From positions 682,001 through 746,000 of the forward strand of contig NZ_CP013421.1 in the NCBI RefSeq assembly GCF_001718695.1: a stretch of 64,000 nt of DNA, written 5' to 3'. Below the pieces are notes generated by a model, which saw only the letters and a program-made list of their open reading frames with translations, was not told where the DNA came from and searched no databases. Position numbers and translations under genes: made by a program. The DNA comes from Burkholderia ubonensis (GTDB lineage: Bacteria; Pseudomonadota; Gammaproteobacteria; Burkholderiales; Burkholderiaceae). Positions 37,375 through 45,699 of the stretch are shown in pieces. Every line of letters starts with the position of its first letter. The first letter of the stretch is position 1.

Positions 37375-38817
37375 ATGCTTATGAACACGGTGATGGAACA
37401 GCCGGCCAGGCCGCAGTATCGAAGCACCCCCGAGCATTCCGTCATCGCGCTGGGGGAATTCGAACTGAACCTCGGCATGCGTGCGCTGTACAAGGCGGGA
37501 CGCGAAGTGCCGCTCGGCTCGCGCGCGTTCGACATTCTATCGGTGATCGTGCTGGCGGCCGGACGCATCGTGTCCAAGGACGAACTGATGGACACCGTAT
37601 GGCCCGGTGTGTTCGTCGAAGAAAACAACATCCACGTGCATCTGAGCGCGGTCCGTAAAGCGCTCGGCGACCATCGTCAACTGATCGACACCATACCGGG
37701 GCGCGGCTATCGACTCAAGGTATTCGACGACCCGCCAGCCGAGCCGGCACGCGACGTACCGACCGAGCGGCATGCGCCGCACTTCCGCAATGCGGATGCA
37801 ATGACCGCGCCGCGGCATCGATTGCCGGGCAGAAGAACGCTGCTCGGGCGCGCCGCGGCGCTCGACGAAATCGAGGGCCAGTTCGCGCGCAGCCGCGTGG
37901 TCACGCTGACGGGGCCGGGCGGCGTCGGCAAGACCTGCCTCGCCATCGAACATGCGCACCGCACGATCGCTACCGGCGCGTCGGACGTCGTCTTCATCGA
38001 CCTCGAGGAAGCGGGATCGCTCGCGGCCGTCGCGCAGATCGAGCCGGCGCCCTCGCCGCCGGCCGGCACCCTGCTCGTACTGGACAATGCGGAGCACATC
38101 GTCGACGAGGTGGCGGACGTCGTGGAACGGCTGATCGGCCAATGGCCTGGCTTGCGCGTGCTGCTCACGAGCCGCGAGCGCCTTCGCATCGCGCCCGAGA
38201 CCGTGTTCCGCGTCGAACCGCTCGCGCTGCCGGCAGACGAGTCGTGCCGCGACGGGCTGATGCAGTCGCCTGCCGTCGGGCTGTTCCTGGAGCGCGCAAG
38301 CCGATGCGGCGTGCGAGTCGACGAGCATCAGCTCAGGCTCGTCGCCGAAATCTGTCGCCGCCTCGACGGGCTGCCTCTCGCGATCGAACTCGCCGCCGAG
38401 CGTGCGTCCGTGCTGGGCCTCGAAGGGGTGCGCCAGCGTCTCGAAGAACGCTTTCTGCTGCTCGCAGGGGGTTATCGCACGGCGCAACCGCGACACCGAA
38501 CCTTGCGCGCCGCATTTGACTGGAGTTTCCAGCGGCTCACGCACAACGAACAGGCCGTCGTTCTTCGCATCGCACGGTTCGACCATGCGTTCACGCTCGA
38601 TTCCGTGTACTCCGTCGTTTGCGACGACGACGTCGACCGCCCGACCGCGCTCGACTGCATCGCGCAACTGGTCGAAAAGTCGATCCTCGATGTGAGCTTC
38701 GTCGGCGTCACGGCGCGCTACCGTCTCTCGGAATCGGCTCGCACGTACGCACTTGCGCTCGGATCGGGTGATGAACCGTGCGATGTCGCGAGGCAGTTCG
38801 CCCGTTACCCGCAGTGA
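37375..38817 (+). CDS. Winged-helix / NB-ARC (STAND) regulator, short form
   Basis: The product has about 480 residues. An OmpR-type winged helix occupies about residues 20-115 (FELNLGMRALYKAGREVPLG, GRGYRLKVFD). An NB-ARC ATPase follows with the P-loop VTLTGPGGVGKTCLAIEHAH, LLVLDNAEHIVDEV (Walker B) and the RNBS-like LLTSRERLRIAPE, then the helical GLPLAIELAAERASVLGLEG and LRAAFDWSFQRLTHNEQAVV. Relatives of this type usually continue with a TPR region to about 900 residues; here the frame stops soon after the NB-ARC core, at the point where a segment of ...ARTYAL is normally followed by the repeats. It may act as a nucleotide switch that activates transcription. The start could be ATG at 37306, 37375 or 37381; none has a clear ribosome site. 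Confidence 0.82.
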   Translation: MLMNTVMEQPARPQYRSTPEHSVIALGEFELNLGMRALYKAGREVPLGSRAFDILSVIVLAAGRIVSKDELMDTVWPGVFVEENNIHVHLSAVRKALGDHRQLIDTIPGRGYRLKVFDDPPAEPARDVPTERHAPHFRNADAMTAPRHRLPGRRTLLGRAAALDEIEGQFARSRVVTLTGPGGVGKTCLAIEHAHRTIATGASDVVFIDLEEAGSLAAVAQIEPAPSPPAGTLLVLDNAEHIVDEVADVVERLIGQWPGLRVLLTSRERLRIAPETVFRVEPLALPADESCRDGLMQSPAVGLFLERASRCGVRVDEHQLRLVAEICRRLDGLPLAIELAAERASVLGLEGVRQRLEERFLLLAGGYRTAQPRHRTLRAAFDWSFQRLTHNEQAVVLRIARFDHAFTLDSVYSVVCDDDVDRPTALDCIAQLVEKSILDVSFVGVTARYRLSESARTYALALGSGDEPCDVARQFARYPQ

Positions 38818-38874
38818 GCGACGGATGACCGTCATGACGGTTCAGCGGCAATGTTGACTGGATGCGCGCGTTGC

Positions 38875-39030
38875 CGATCCGGCGGACCGGGCTACGCGCA
38901 CGCGGAGTGGGTCGCCGGTGTGACCAGGAAAATCGCGTTCGACGAGCGCGGCGACCTGATCAAGCCGCCCTACACGCTGTTCCGCGTCGAACGGGCGCGG
39001 TGGCACAGCATTCGCACGGTCGGCCGCGCG
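38875..39030 (+). pseudogene. C-terminal remnant of a branched-chain amino-acid binding protein
   Basis: In one frame this stretch reads WVAGVTRKIAFDERGDLIKP, then PPYTLFRVERARWHSIRTVG, which is the conserved end of LivJ/LivK-type periplasmic binding proteins (GKIAFDEKGDLKxPPYTLFxVENGxWHSVRTVG). There is no upstream part, no start with a ribosome site, and the frame continues past the family's normal end. It is therefore a leftover of a former ABC-transporter gene, placed between the STAND regulator and an unrelated gene. A 14-base palindrome, ACCGTCATGACGGT, lies at 38828-38841 just before it. Confidence 0.65.
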
Positions 39031-39082
39031 TCGAACCGACCGCCGCCGAGCAGCCGGCGGCGGCCTCAGGCAACAGCACGCG

Positions 39083-39994
39083 TCACCGCGCCGCCTGCTG
39101 CCGCTGGATTTCCTTCGCCTTCATCTGCAGATACGCCGCACGGTCGACTTCGTGCAGCTGCTGCGGATACTGCTCGGTCGCGTCGAACCAGCGGGCAAGA
39201 CGCTGGTCGAGCGGCTTGTCGAGCGTCCCGAGGTACGCGTCGATCGCGAGGTAATAGCGCATCGTGTTGCGCTCCAGCAGCCCGCGCACGCCGCCGACAT
39301 ACTGCGGCTCGCCCGCCGACGCACCGCTCGCCGGCGTGAACCCGACCTTGTCGCGCCCGATGGTCCCCAGATAGGCCTTCATCGCCATGCGGCCCATCGT
39401 GCCGAAGCCGTACGCGTACGTCAGGTGCAGGAACGTGCGCGTGTCGCCGACCGGGATCGCTTCCAGTGCGATGCGGTAATCCTTCGTGCTCATCGGCCCG
39501 CTGTCGGCGCTCAGGTCGACCTGAAAGTAGTCGGGCGTCGCTGCCGCCACGCGATAGCGGAACTGCACGCGATAGGTGTCCGACAGCTTCTGTTCGATCT
39601 TGCGCCCGAGGTTCACGTCGAGCACCGGCCCGCCGCTGCCGGCCGATGCATGACAGTACTTCGTGTTCAGGTGCAGGATCAGGACGTCGCACCAGTTGGC
39701 CGGCCCCCGCGCGGGGTCGTTGAGCCTGCCGTTGACCAAGGCGAACGGATAGTCGACGACGGCGTAGATGTCACCCTTCAGCGATGAGGACGCCTCCGAC
39801 GATTCGAGGTACAGCGGGCGATGGAATGCGTTGTGCTTCAACTGCTCGCCCAAGCTGTGATAACGGTCGAGCAGCGCGGCCGCGCCGTCCGCGCCGAACG
39901 ACAGCGCGCTCCAGCCCACGCACAGCATCGCGATGCATGCGGCCCACGCACGGCGCACGCGTCGGCGCGCCTGCGGATGTTCGGATGTCTCCAT
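39083..39994 (-). CDS. Exported hypothetical protein
   Basis: The 303-residue product has a probable Sec signal peptide: basic RRRVRRAWAA, then the hydrophobic CIAMLCVGWSALSFGA and a likely cleavage after SFGA (about residue 36). The mature part has two Cys residues (NWCDVLILHLNTKYCHA) that could form a disulfide, and several strands around DYRIALEAIPVGDTRTFLHL and FGTMGRMAMKAYLGTIGRDK. The layout loosely resembles START/SRPBCC-like lipid-binding folds, but I cannot name the family. It is transcribed leftwards, away from the TfoX-like gene by 70 bases on the same strand. The adjacent gene downstream is the LivJ remnant, so it is likely a stand-alone gene. Confidence 0.75.
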   Translation of the reverse strand: METSEHPQARRRVRRAWAACIAMLCVGWSALSFGADGAAALLDRYHSLGEQLKHNAFHRPLYLESSEASSSLKGDIYAVVDYPFALVNGRLNDPARGPANWCDVLILHLNTKYCHASAGSGGPVLDVNLGRKIEQKLSDTYRVQFRYRVAAATPDYFQVDLSADSGPMSTKDYRIALEAIPVGDTRTFLHLTYAYGFGTMGRMAMKAYLGTIGRDKVGFTPASGASAGEPQYVGGVRGLLERNTMRYYLAIDAYLGTLDKPLDQRLARWFDATEQYPQQLHEVDRAAYLQMKAKEIQRQQAAR

Positions 39995-40064
39995 TGATTT
40001 GCTCCAGCGGATGGCGCGATGTCGCCGCGCCTGTTTGATGGAATATGCCGCCCGCTATCGACGG

Positions 40065-40388
40065 CTATCGACCGCGCTTCACCGGCATCGGCAACTGCGC
40101 AGCCGTGATCCGGATCAGCCGGGACAGCCACTCGCGCTCGTCCCACCGCTCGCCCGCAACCACGAGATGCGGCTTCGCCGACGGATACGGCGGCGCCTGC
40201 TCGCATGCGCCGAGAAAGGCCTTGCCGTCGGGCGTCGGCTTGACGAACAGCCGGTCGTCGCAGACGAGCGCCACCATCTTTCCATCGCAATAGATGCCGT
40301 ATTCGCCGAACATCTTCCGCGCCGACACCGTGCCGGCCAATGCGCTCTGCTCGACGATGAAATCGACGGTTCCCTGATGCGATGCCAT
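40065..40388 (-). CDS. TfoX N-terminal-domain protein
   Basis: The 107-residue product matches the TfoX N-terminal domain: QSALAGTVSARKMFGEYGIY, then CDGKMVALVCDDRLFVKPTP and YPSAKPHLVVAGERWDEREW. In Gammaproteobacteria TfoX/Sxy promotes competence-gene expression; single-domain versions like this are common in other proteobacteria and their function is not established. ATG at 40388 has GGAGGA about 6 bases upstream. No neighbouring competence gene is visible. Confidence 0.85.
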   Translation of the reverse strand: MASHQGTVDFIVEQSALAGTVSARKMFGEYGIYCDGKMVALVCDDRLFVKPTPDGKAFLGACEQAPPYPSAKPHLVVAGERWDEREWLSRLIRITAAQLPMPVKRGR

Positions 40389-40685
40389 CCGCTTCCTCCG
40401 TTATCGGACACCGGTTCTGACCGTCGGCGGCGCGGTGTCGTTCCCTCCCGTCCCGTCCGGGATGCGCGCATCGCATGCAAGCGGCGCGGGCGGTTCGTCG
40501 GAGAAGCGGCGATCGCCTGCGTTCATCAGCCGCGGAATCGAAGCAAGGAGCGCTGGCGCCGCGCGTGGTCGTCGGCGCCAGTTTGACAGAACTGCGTGCG
40601 GCGGCAAACGCCGAACGGCAGCGGCGTGCGCGCGTGCGCGCCGCCGCGGTATCGGGCGTCGCGCACGCGCGTCGGGCGAAGGCGC

Positions 40686-41951
40686 TCAGCCCGTGACGGG
40701 CGTGCGCCGCACCTCGGTCAGATAAATGAGGATCAGCGACACCCACACGATCCCGTACAGCAACATGAAGCAGGTCGTGCGCACGCGCGCGAAGTCGAGC
40801 AGCATGCCGAACAGGATCGGCAGCAGGAAGCCCGCGAGGCCGCCGGCGAGCCCGACGATGCCGGTGACGACGCCCATGTTGTCCGGGAAATCGTCGGCGA
40901 CGTACTTGAAGGTCGACGCCATGCCGAACGCGAACACCGCACCGAGCACGAAGGTCAGCGCGACGAAGCCGGCCACCGGCATCGACAGCTTCAGCGCCGC
41001 GGTGCCGTCGATCGTGTGGATCACGAAGTCGGTCGCCGGATACGACAGCAGGAACAGGCTGATCCACGCGACCCACAGCCCCCACCAGGTGACCGCATGC
41101 GCGCCGTAGCGGTCCGACAGCCAGCCGCCGATCGCGCGCAGCACGCCGCCGGGCAGCGAGAAGCCGGCCGCGAACGCGGACGCCATCACGAGCGACATCC
41201 CGTATTCGTTCTTCAGGTATTGCGGGATCCACAGCGACAGCGCGGTGAAGCCGCCGAACGCGATCGAGTAGTACTGGCACAGCCGCCACACGCGCGGATC
41301 GCGCAGCACCTTGAACGAATCGAGCAACGAGCCGCCGCGCTTGCCCGCGCCCGGATCGGGCGCCGACGCGAGCCAGAAGATCGCGGCGGTGACGAGCAGA
41401 GCGAGCGCATAGATGCGCGGCACGACGCGCCAGCCATACGCATTGAGCAGCAGCGGCGTGACGAACAGGTTGACCGCCGCGCCGCTGGTGCCGGCGCCGA
41501 ACACGCCCATCGCCAGACCGCGCCGCTGCGGCGGGAAGAAGCGCGCGACGTACGGCGTGCCGACCGAGAACGACGCGCCGACGCAGCCGAGAAACAGCCC
41601 GATCACGAGAAACTGCCAGAGCTGCGTCGCATAGCTGACCACATACACGGGCACCGCACACACGACGAGCAGCACCGTCATCACGATGCGCCCGCCGAAG
41701 CGGTCGGTCCAGGTGCCGAGCGGCAGACGCATCAGCGCGCCGGTCAGCACCGGCGTGGACGTGAGCAGCCCGAACTCGGTGCTGTTCAGGCCGAGGTCCG
41801 CGCGCAGTTGCACGCCGAGCACGCCGAACATCATCCATACGACGAAACACACCATGAACGCGAGCGTACTGGCGGCCAACACCGACCACGCGCGCAGCGG
41901 AACGGTCTGCGCCTGGGCGGGCAGACCGGCATTAGCTTGGTGAACGGCCAT
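40686..41951 (-). CDS. narK: NarK-type nitrate/nitrite transporter (MFS)
   Basis: The 421-residue protein has 12 predicted membrane segments. It carries the NarK/NNP-family motifs: the first-helix motif FMVCFVVWMMFGVLGVQLRA with the substrate Arg region, RLPLGTWTDRFGGRIVMTVL, and the glycine-rich FGAGTSGAAVNLFVTPLLL and GIVGLAGGLAGFLLPILFG nitrate signatures. It should exchange nitrate for nitrite or import nitrate with protons. It is the last gene of the nar operon, 15 bases after the parvulin gene, and supplies the reductase substrate. Confidence 0.92.
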   Translation of the reverse strand: MAVHQANAGLPAQAQTVPLRAWSVLAASTLAFMVCFVVWMMFGVLGVQLRADLGLNSTEFGLLTSTPVLTGALMRLPLGTWTDRFGGRIVMTVLLVVCAVPVYVVSYATQLWQFLVIGLFLGCVGASFSVGTPYVARFFPPQRRGLAMGVFGAGTSGAAVNLFVTPLLLNAYGWRVVPRIYALALLVTAAIFWLASAPDPGAGKRGGSLLDSFKVLRDPRVWRLCQYYSIAFGGFTALSLWIPQYLKNEYGMSLVMASAFAAGFSLPGGVLRAIGGWLSDRYGAHAVTWWGLWVAWISLFLLSYPATDFVIHTIDGTAALKLSMPVAGFVALTFVLGAVFAFGMASTFKYVADDFPDNMGVVTGIVGLAGGLAGFLLPILFGMLLDFARVRTTCFMLLYGIVWVSLILIYLTEVRRTPVTG

Positions 41952-41966
41952 ATGCCGACCTCCGTT

Positions 41967-42755
41967 TCATTGAACGAGCGGACCGCTCGCGCCGTCGAAG
42001 GCGACGCCTTCGATGCGCGCGGCGCCCGCGAGTACGGCCACGTACTGCCGCATCGCGCGCTGACGCACGCATTGCGCGAGGTACTCGGCGATCTGGCCGG
42101 CGGCTTCGTCGAACGGCACCGCGGCGCCCGGCACGCGCCGCTCGATGCGCACGATGTGAAAGCCGAAGCGCGTATTGACGAGCTTCGGCAGCACGCCGAG
42201 TGCGTCGCCGTCGAACAGCGCGGCCTCGAACTCCGGCACGGTGTCGCCGCGCAGCAGTTGCCCGAGGTTGCCGCCGACCTGCGCCGACGGGCAGTTCGAC
42301 GACGCGCGCGCGACCGCTTCGAACGTATCGGGCGCGGCCAGCACGTCGGCGAGCGCGGCCTGCGCGCGCTCGCGCAGCGGTGCGAGCGGCACGCGCTCCG
42401 TCACCGCGAACAGCACGTGGCTCGCGTACACGATGTCGCCGCGGCGGAAGCGCGCCGCATGCCGGCTGTAATAGCGCTCGCAGTCGGCGCGATCCGGCTG
42501 CGGCACGTGCGTGAGCTCGCGCTCGAGCAGCGCGTCGACGGCCGCGTCGTCGAGCGGTGCGCTCGCATCGATCAGCGCGAGCGCGACCGCGCGCTGCCGC
42601 AGCAGTTCGCGCACGGCCAGCGCATGGCGCGCCGCATCGAGCGGATCGCGCGCATCGCCGTGATGTTCGGCTTCGGCCGCGATGGCGGCGGCGTCGAAGG
42701 CGACGCCGTTGATGGCGAGCGGCGCGGTCGCGGCTTCGCAGAGAACGTCGTTCAT
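41967..42755 (-). CDS. Parvulin-type peptidyl-prolyl isomerase in the nar operon
   Basis: The 262-residue protein has a helical N-terminal region and a PpiC-type (parvulin) rotamase domain at about 115-215 (RGDIVYASHVLFAVTERVPL, SSNCPSAQVGGNLGQLLRGD, LVNTRFGFHIVRIERRVPGA). The NifM-like layout suggests a dedicated folding helper. It is encoded between narI and narK, 10 bases after narI, so it probably helps assemble or mature the nitrate reductase, perhaps its membrane or cofactor-containing subunits (inference). There is no clear signal peptide, which places it in the cytoplasm. Confidence 0.88.
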   Translation of the reverse strand: MNDVLCEAATAPLAINGVAFDAAAIAAEAEHHGDARDPLDAARHALAVRELLRQRAVALALIDASAPLDDAAVDALLERELTHVPQPDRADCERYYSRHAARFRRGDIVYASHVLFAVTERVPLAPLRERAQAALADVLAAPDTFEAVARASSNCPSAQVGGNLGQLLRGDTVPEFEAALFDGDALGVLPKLVNTRFGFHIVRIERRVPGAAVPFDEAAGQIAEYLAQCVRQRAMRQYVAVLAGAARIEGVAFDGASGPLVQ

Positions 42756-42765
42756 GCGGGTCTCC

Positions 42766-43449
42766 TCAGCGCTTGCGCACGAGCTGGTATGGGCGGATCA
42801 GGTACGCAACCGAAGCGATCCCGCTCCAGATGTGAACCATCCGCGTGAACGGCGACACGAGGAAGATCGTGAAGCCGAGCAGGATGTGAAGCCGGTACGT
42901 GAGCGGCACGCCGACGAGCAGGCTCGCGACGTTCGGGCGGAACGTGACGACGCCCTTCACGTAGTCGGTCAGCTGCTCGAACATCGCGCCGTCCATGTGA
43001 CGCGTCGAAAGCACGACGGTGCCGAGCCCGAGCGCGAGCTGCACCCACAGCATCAGCACGATCACGATGTCGGACGTGCGGCTGTTGCCGCGGATGCGCG
43101 CGTCGCCGAGGCGCCGCCAGATCAGGATCGTCAGCCCGACGATCCCCGCGACGCCGGCCGCGCCGCCCGCCACCATCGCGACGAGCTGATGCCCGGACGC
43201 CGACATGAACGGCGACACCAGCCAGTGCGGCGCGAGAAACCCGCCGAAGTGCCCGAGCACGACGACGAGCACGCCCCAATGGAACAGGTTGCTGCCGAGC
43301 CGCAGCATGCCGTGCCGCAGCAGCTGGGACGAATCGCTTTTCCACGTGTACTGCTCGCGGTCGAAGCGGATCAGGCTGCCCACCAGCAGCACGGCGAGAC
43401 AGATGTACGGGTAGATCCCGAACAGGAACTGATGCAAGTAAGCGTTCAT
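42766..43449 (-). CDS. narI: Respiratory nitrate reductase gamma subunit
   Basis: The 227-residue membrane protein carries two haem b groups and passes quinol electrons to NarH. It has five membrane segments, starting MNAYLHQFLFGIYPYICLAV, then LFHWGVLVVVLGHFGGFLAP (with haem His residues). The last pair is LTYRLHILLGFTIFLVSPFT with RMVHIWSGI. The periplasmic quinol-site region lies near the first helix. Length is typical. ATG at 43449 is chosen for the family start MNAYLHQFLFGIYPY. It begins 28 bases after narJ. Confidence 0.95.
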   Translation of the reverse strand: MNAYLHQFLFGIYPYICLAVLLVGSLIRFDREQYTWKSDSSQLLRHGMLRLGSNLFHWGVLVVVLGHFGGFLAPHWLVSPFMSASGHQLVAMVAGGAAGVAGIVGLTILIWRRLGDARIRGNSRTSDIVIVLMLWVQLALGLGTVVLSTRHMDGAMFEQLTDYVKGVVTFRPNVASLLVGVPLTYRLHILLGFTIFLVSPFTRMVHIWSGIASVAYLIRPYQLVRKR

Positions 43450-43477
43450 GTGTTTCCCCAAGTGTGGGCCCGCGCGC

Positions 43478-44173
43478 TCACGCGCTGCGGGCGGGCCGCT
43501 TGTCGTGGAACTGGATCGTCTGCTCGGCCGGCGTCGCCGCGCCGACGAAGCGCACGGCTTCATCCGCATACGACGCGTCGAGCGCGCGGTAGTCGTCCGC
43601 ACCGGGCTTCACGGCCGCCACGTCGTCGTCCGCGGCGGCCGGCGGCTCGACCGGCGCCAGGCCGGCGAGCGGCAGCAGCGCGCCGACAACGAAGCTGTAA
43701 TGGCTGCCGCGCCGCGCGAGCTGGCCGGCAAGCGCGGTGAGGATGTCGCCGGTCTCGGCGAGCAGCGTGCGTGCGTCGGGCGCGGGCAGGCGCGACAGGT
43801 ATTCGAGGAACACGGGCAGATAATCGGGCAGCTCGCCGGGGTTCAGCGTCAGCCCGTGGCGCTCGTACATCTGCAGAAGGTCGACCATCGCCTGCCCGCG
43901 GTCGCGCGATTCACCGTGCACGTGCTCGAACAGGTGCAGCGACGTCGCGCGGCCGCGGTCGAACAGCGCGACGTAGTTCTCCTGCAGCGTGAGCAGGTCG
44001 CGCGCACGCACGTACGCGAAAAACCGCTCGAGGCCGGTGCGCGCGCGCTTCGGCAGCTGCGCCCGCTCGCGCAGGTGGCCGTCGATCGAATCGAGCACGT
44101 CGACGAGCGTGTCGTCGGGATAGTCGAGCAGCGCCGCGAACGCCGCATAGGTCGGATCGGGTGCGCCGCTCAT
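43478..44173 (-). CDS. narJ: Nitrate reductase assembly chaperone
   Basis: The 231-residue cytoplasmic chaperone helps insert the molybdenum cofactor into NarG. The family core is clear: FAALLDYPDDTLVDVLDSID, LERFFAYVRARDLLTLQENY, VALFDRGRATSLHLFEHVHG, ESRDRGQAMVDLLQMYERHG and LPDYLPVFLEYLSRLP. The C-terminal third (about 175-231) is more divergent and rich in Ala and Asp. Its ATG overlaps the narH stop by four bases. Confidence 0.95.
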   Translation of the reverse strand: MSGAPDPTYAAFAALLDYPDDTLVDVLDSIDGHLRERAQLPKRARTGLERFFAYVRARDLLTLQENYVALFDRGRATSLHLFEHVHGESRDRGQAMVDLLQMYERHGLTLNPGELPDYLPVFLEYLSRLPAPDARTLLAETGDILTALAGQLARRGSHYSFVVGALLPLAGLAPVEPPAAADDDVAAVKPGADDYRALDASYADEAVRFVGAATPAEQTIQFHDKRPARSA

Positions 44174-45699
44174 CGCGATACCTCGTTGATCGGAATGGTT
44201 TTCGCGCCTTTCTTCGGACTGAACAGGCTCCCCTCGGAGCGGCCGTCCGAACAGCCGTTGCCGAACGAGAAGCCGCACGAGGCGCGCAGGTCGTACGCGT
44301 TCTCTGCGTACTCGCGATGCGTGGTCGGGATCACGAAGCGGTCCTCGTAGTTCGCGATCGCGAGATAGCGGTACATCTCCTCGACCTGCGCGAGCGACAG
44401 CCCGACCTGGTCGAGCACGCCGCGCGCGTCGACGCCGTCGACGTGGCGCGCGCGCATGAACGCGCGCATCGCCAGCAGCCGTTCGAGCGCGAGCTTCACG
44501 GGCGCTTCGTCGCCGGCCGTCAGCAGGTTCGCCAGATAGCGCATCGGGATGCGCAGCGATTCGACGTCGGGCAGGTAGCCGTTCATCCCGAGCTCGCCGC
44601 TGTTCGCGGCAGCATTGATGGGCGACAGCGGCGGCACGTACCAGACCATCGGCAGCGTCCGGTATTCGGGATGCAGTGGAAACGCGATCTTCCAGTCGAT
44701 CGCCATCTTGTAGGCCGGCGAACGGCGCGCGGCGTCGAGCCACGCGGCCGGCACGCCGTCGCGCTCGGCCTGCGCGATCACCGTCGGGTCGTTCGGATCG
44801 AGGAACAGCGACAGTTGCGCCTCGTACAGGTCCTGCTCGCTCTCGGCGCTGGCGGCCTCGCTGATCCGGTCCGCGTCGTACAGCATCACGCCGAGATAGC
44901 GGATCCGGCCGACGCAGGTTTCGGAGCAGACGGTCGGCTGCCCGGCCTCGATGCGCGGAAAGCAGAACACGCATTTCTCCGCCTTGCCCGACTGCCAGTT
45001 GAAGTAGATCTTCTTGTACGGGCAGCCGGACACGCACATTCGCCAGCCGCGGCACTTGTCCTGGTCGACGAGGACGATGCCGTCGTCGTCGCGCTTGTAC
45101 ACCGAGCCGGACGGGCACGACGCGACGCACGCGGGATTCAGGCAGTGCTCGCACAGGCGCGGCAGGTACATCATGAACGTGTTCTCGAACTGCCCGTAGA
45201 TCTCCTTCTGGACCGCCTCGAAGTTGTAGTCCTTCGCGCGCTTCTCGAACTCGCCGCCGAGAATCTCCTCCCAGTTCGGCCCCCACTCGATCTTCTCGAG
45301 GCGCTGGCCGCTGATCAGCGAGCGCGGTCGTGCCACCGGCATCGCGCGCGCGTGGCCGGCCTCCTGCAGATGCGCGTAGTCGTAGGTGAACGGCTCGTAG
45401 TATTCGTCGATCGCGGGCAGATGCGGGTTCGCGAAGATCTGCGCGAGCAGCCGCCACTTGCCGCCCTGACGCGGCTCGATCCGGCCGTCGGCGCGGCGCT
45501 GCCAGCCGCCGCGCCAGCGGTCCTGGTTCTCCCAGTCCTTCGGATAGCCGATGCCGGGCTTGGTTTCGACGTTGTTGAACCACGCATATTCGACGCCTTC
45601 GCGCGACGTCCAGACGTTCTTGCAGGTCACCGAGCAGGTGTGGCAGCCGATGCACTTGTCGAGGTTCAGGACCATCGCGACTTGCGCGCGGATCTTCAT
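44170..45699 (-). CDS. narH: Respiratory nitrate reductase beta subunit (Fe-S)
   Basis: The 509-residue subunit carries four Fe-S clusters between NarI and NarG. The cysteine motifs are all present: DKCIGCHTCSVTCKNVW, LCEHCLNPACVASCPSG, DKCRGWRMCVSGCPYKK (with the Trp replacing one Cys that marks the 3Fe-4S cluster) and EKCVFCFPRIEAGQPTVCSE with TCVGRIRYLG. Length is near the E. coli subunit. It overlaps narG by four bases at its start and narJ by four at its end, so the subunits are translationally coupled. Confidence 0.97.
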   Translation of the reverse strand: MKIRAQVAMVLNLDKCIGCHTCSVTCKNVWTSREGVEYAWFNNVETKPGIGYPKDWENQDRWRGGWQRRADGRIEPRQGGKWRLLAQIFANPHLPAIDEYYEPFTYDYAHLQEAGHARAMPVARPRSLISGQRLEKIEWGPNWEEILGGEFEKRAKDYNFEAVQKEIYGQFENTFMMYLPRLCEHCLNPACVASCPSGSVYKRDDDGIVLVDQDKCRGWRMCVSGCPYKKIYFNWQSGKAEKCVFCFPRIEAGQPTVCSETCVGRIRYLGVMLYDADRISEAASAESEQDLYEAQLSLFLDPNDPTVIAQAERDGVPAAWLDAARRSPAYKMAIDWKIAFPLHPEYRTLPMVWYVPPLSPINAAANSGELGMNGYLPDVESLRIPMRYLANLLTAGDEAPVKLALERLLAMRAFMRARHVDGVDARGVLDQVGLSLAQVEEMYRYLAIANYEDRFVIPTTHREYAENAYDLRASCGFSFGNGCSDGRSEGSLFSPKKGAKTIPINEVSR

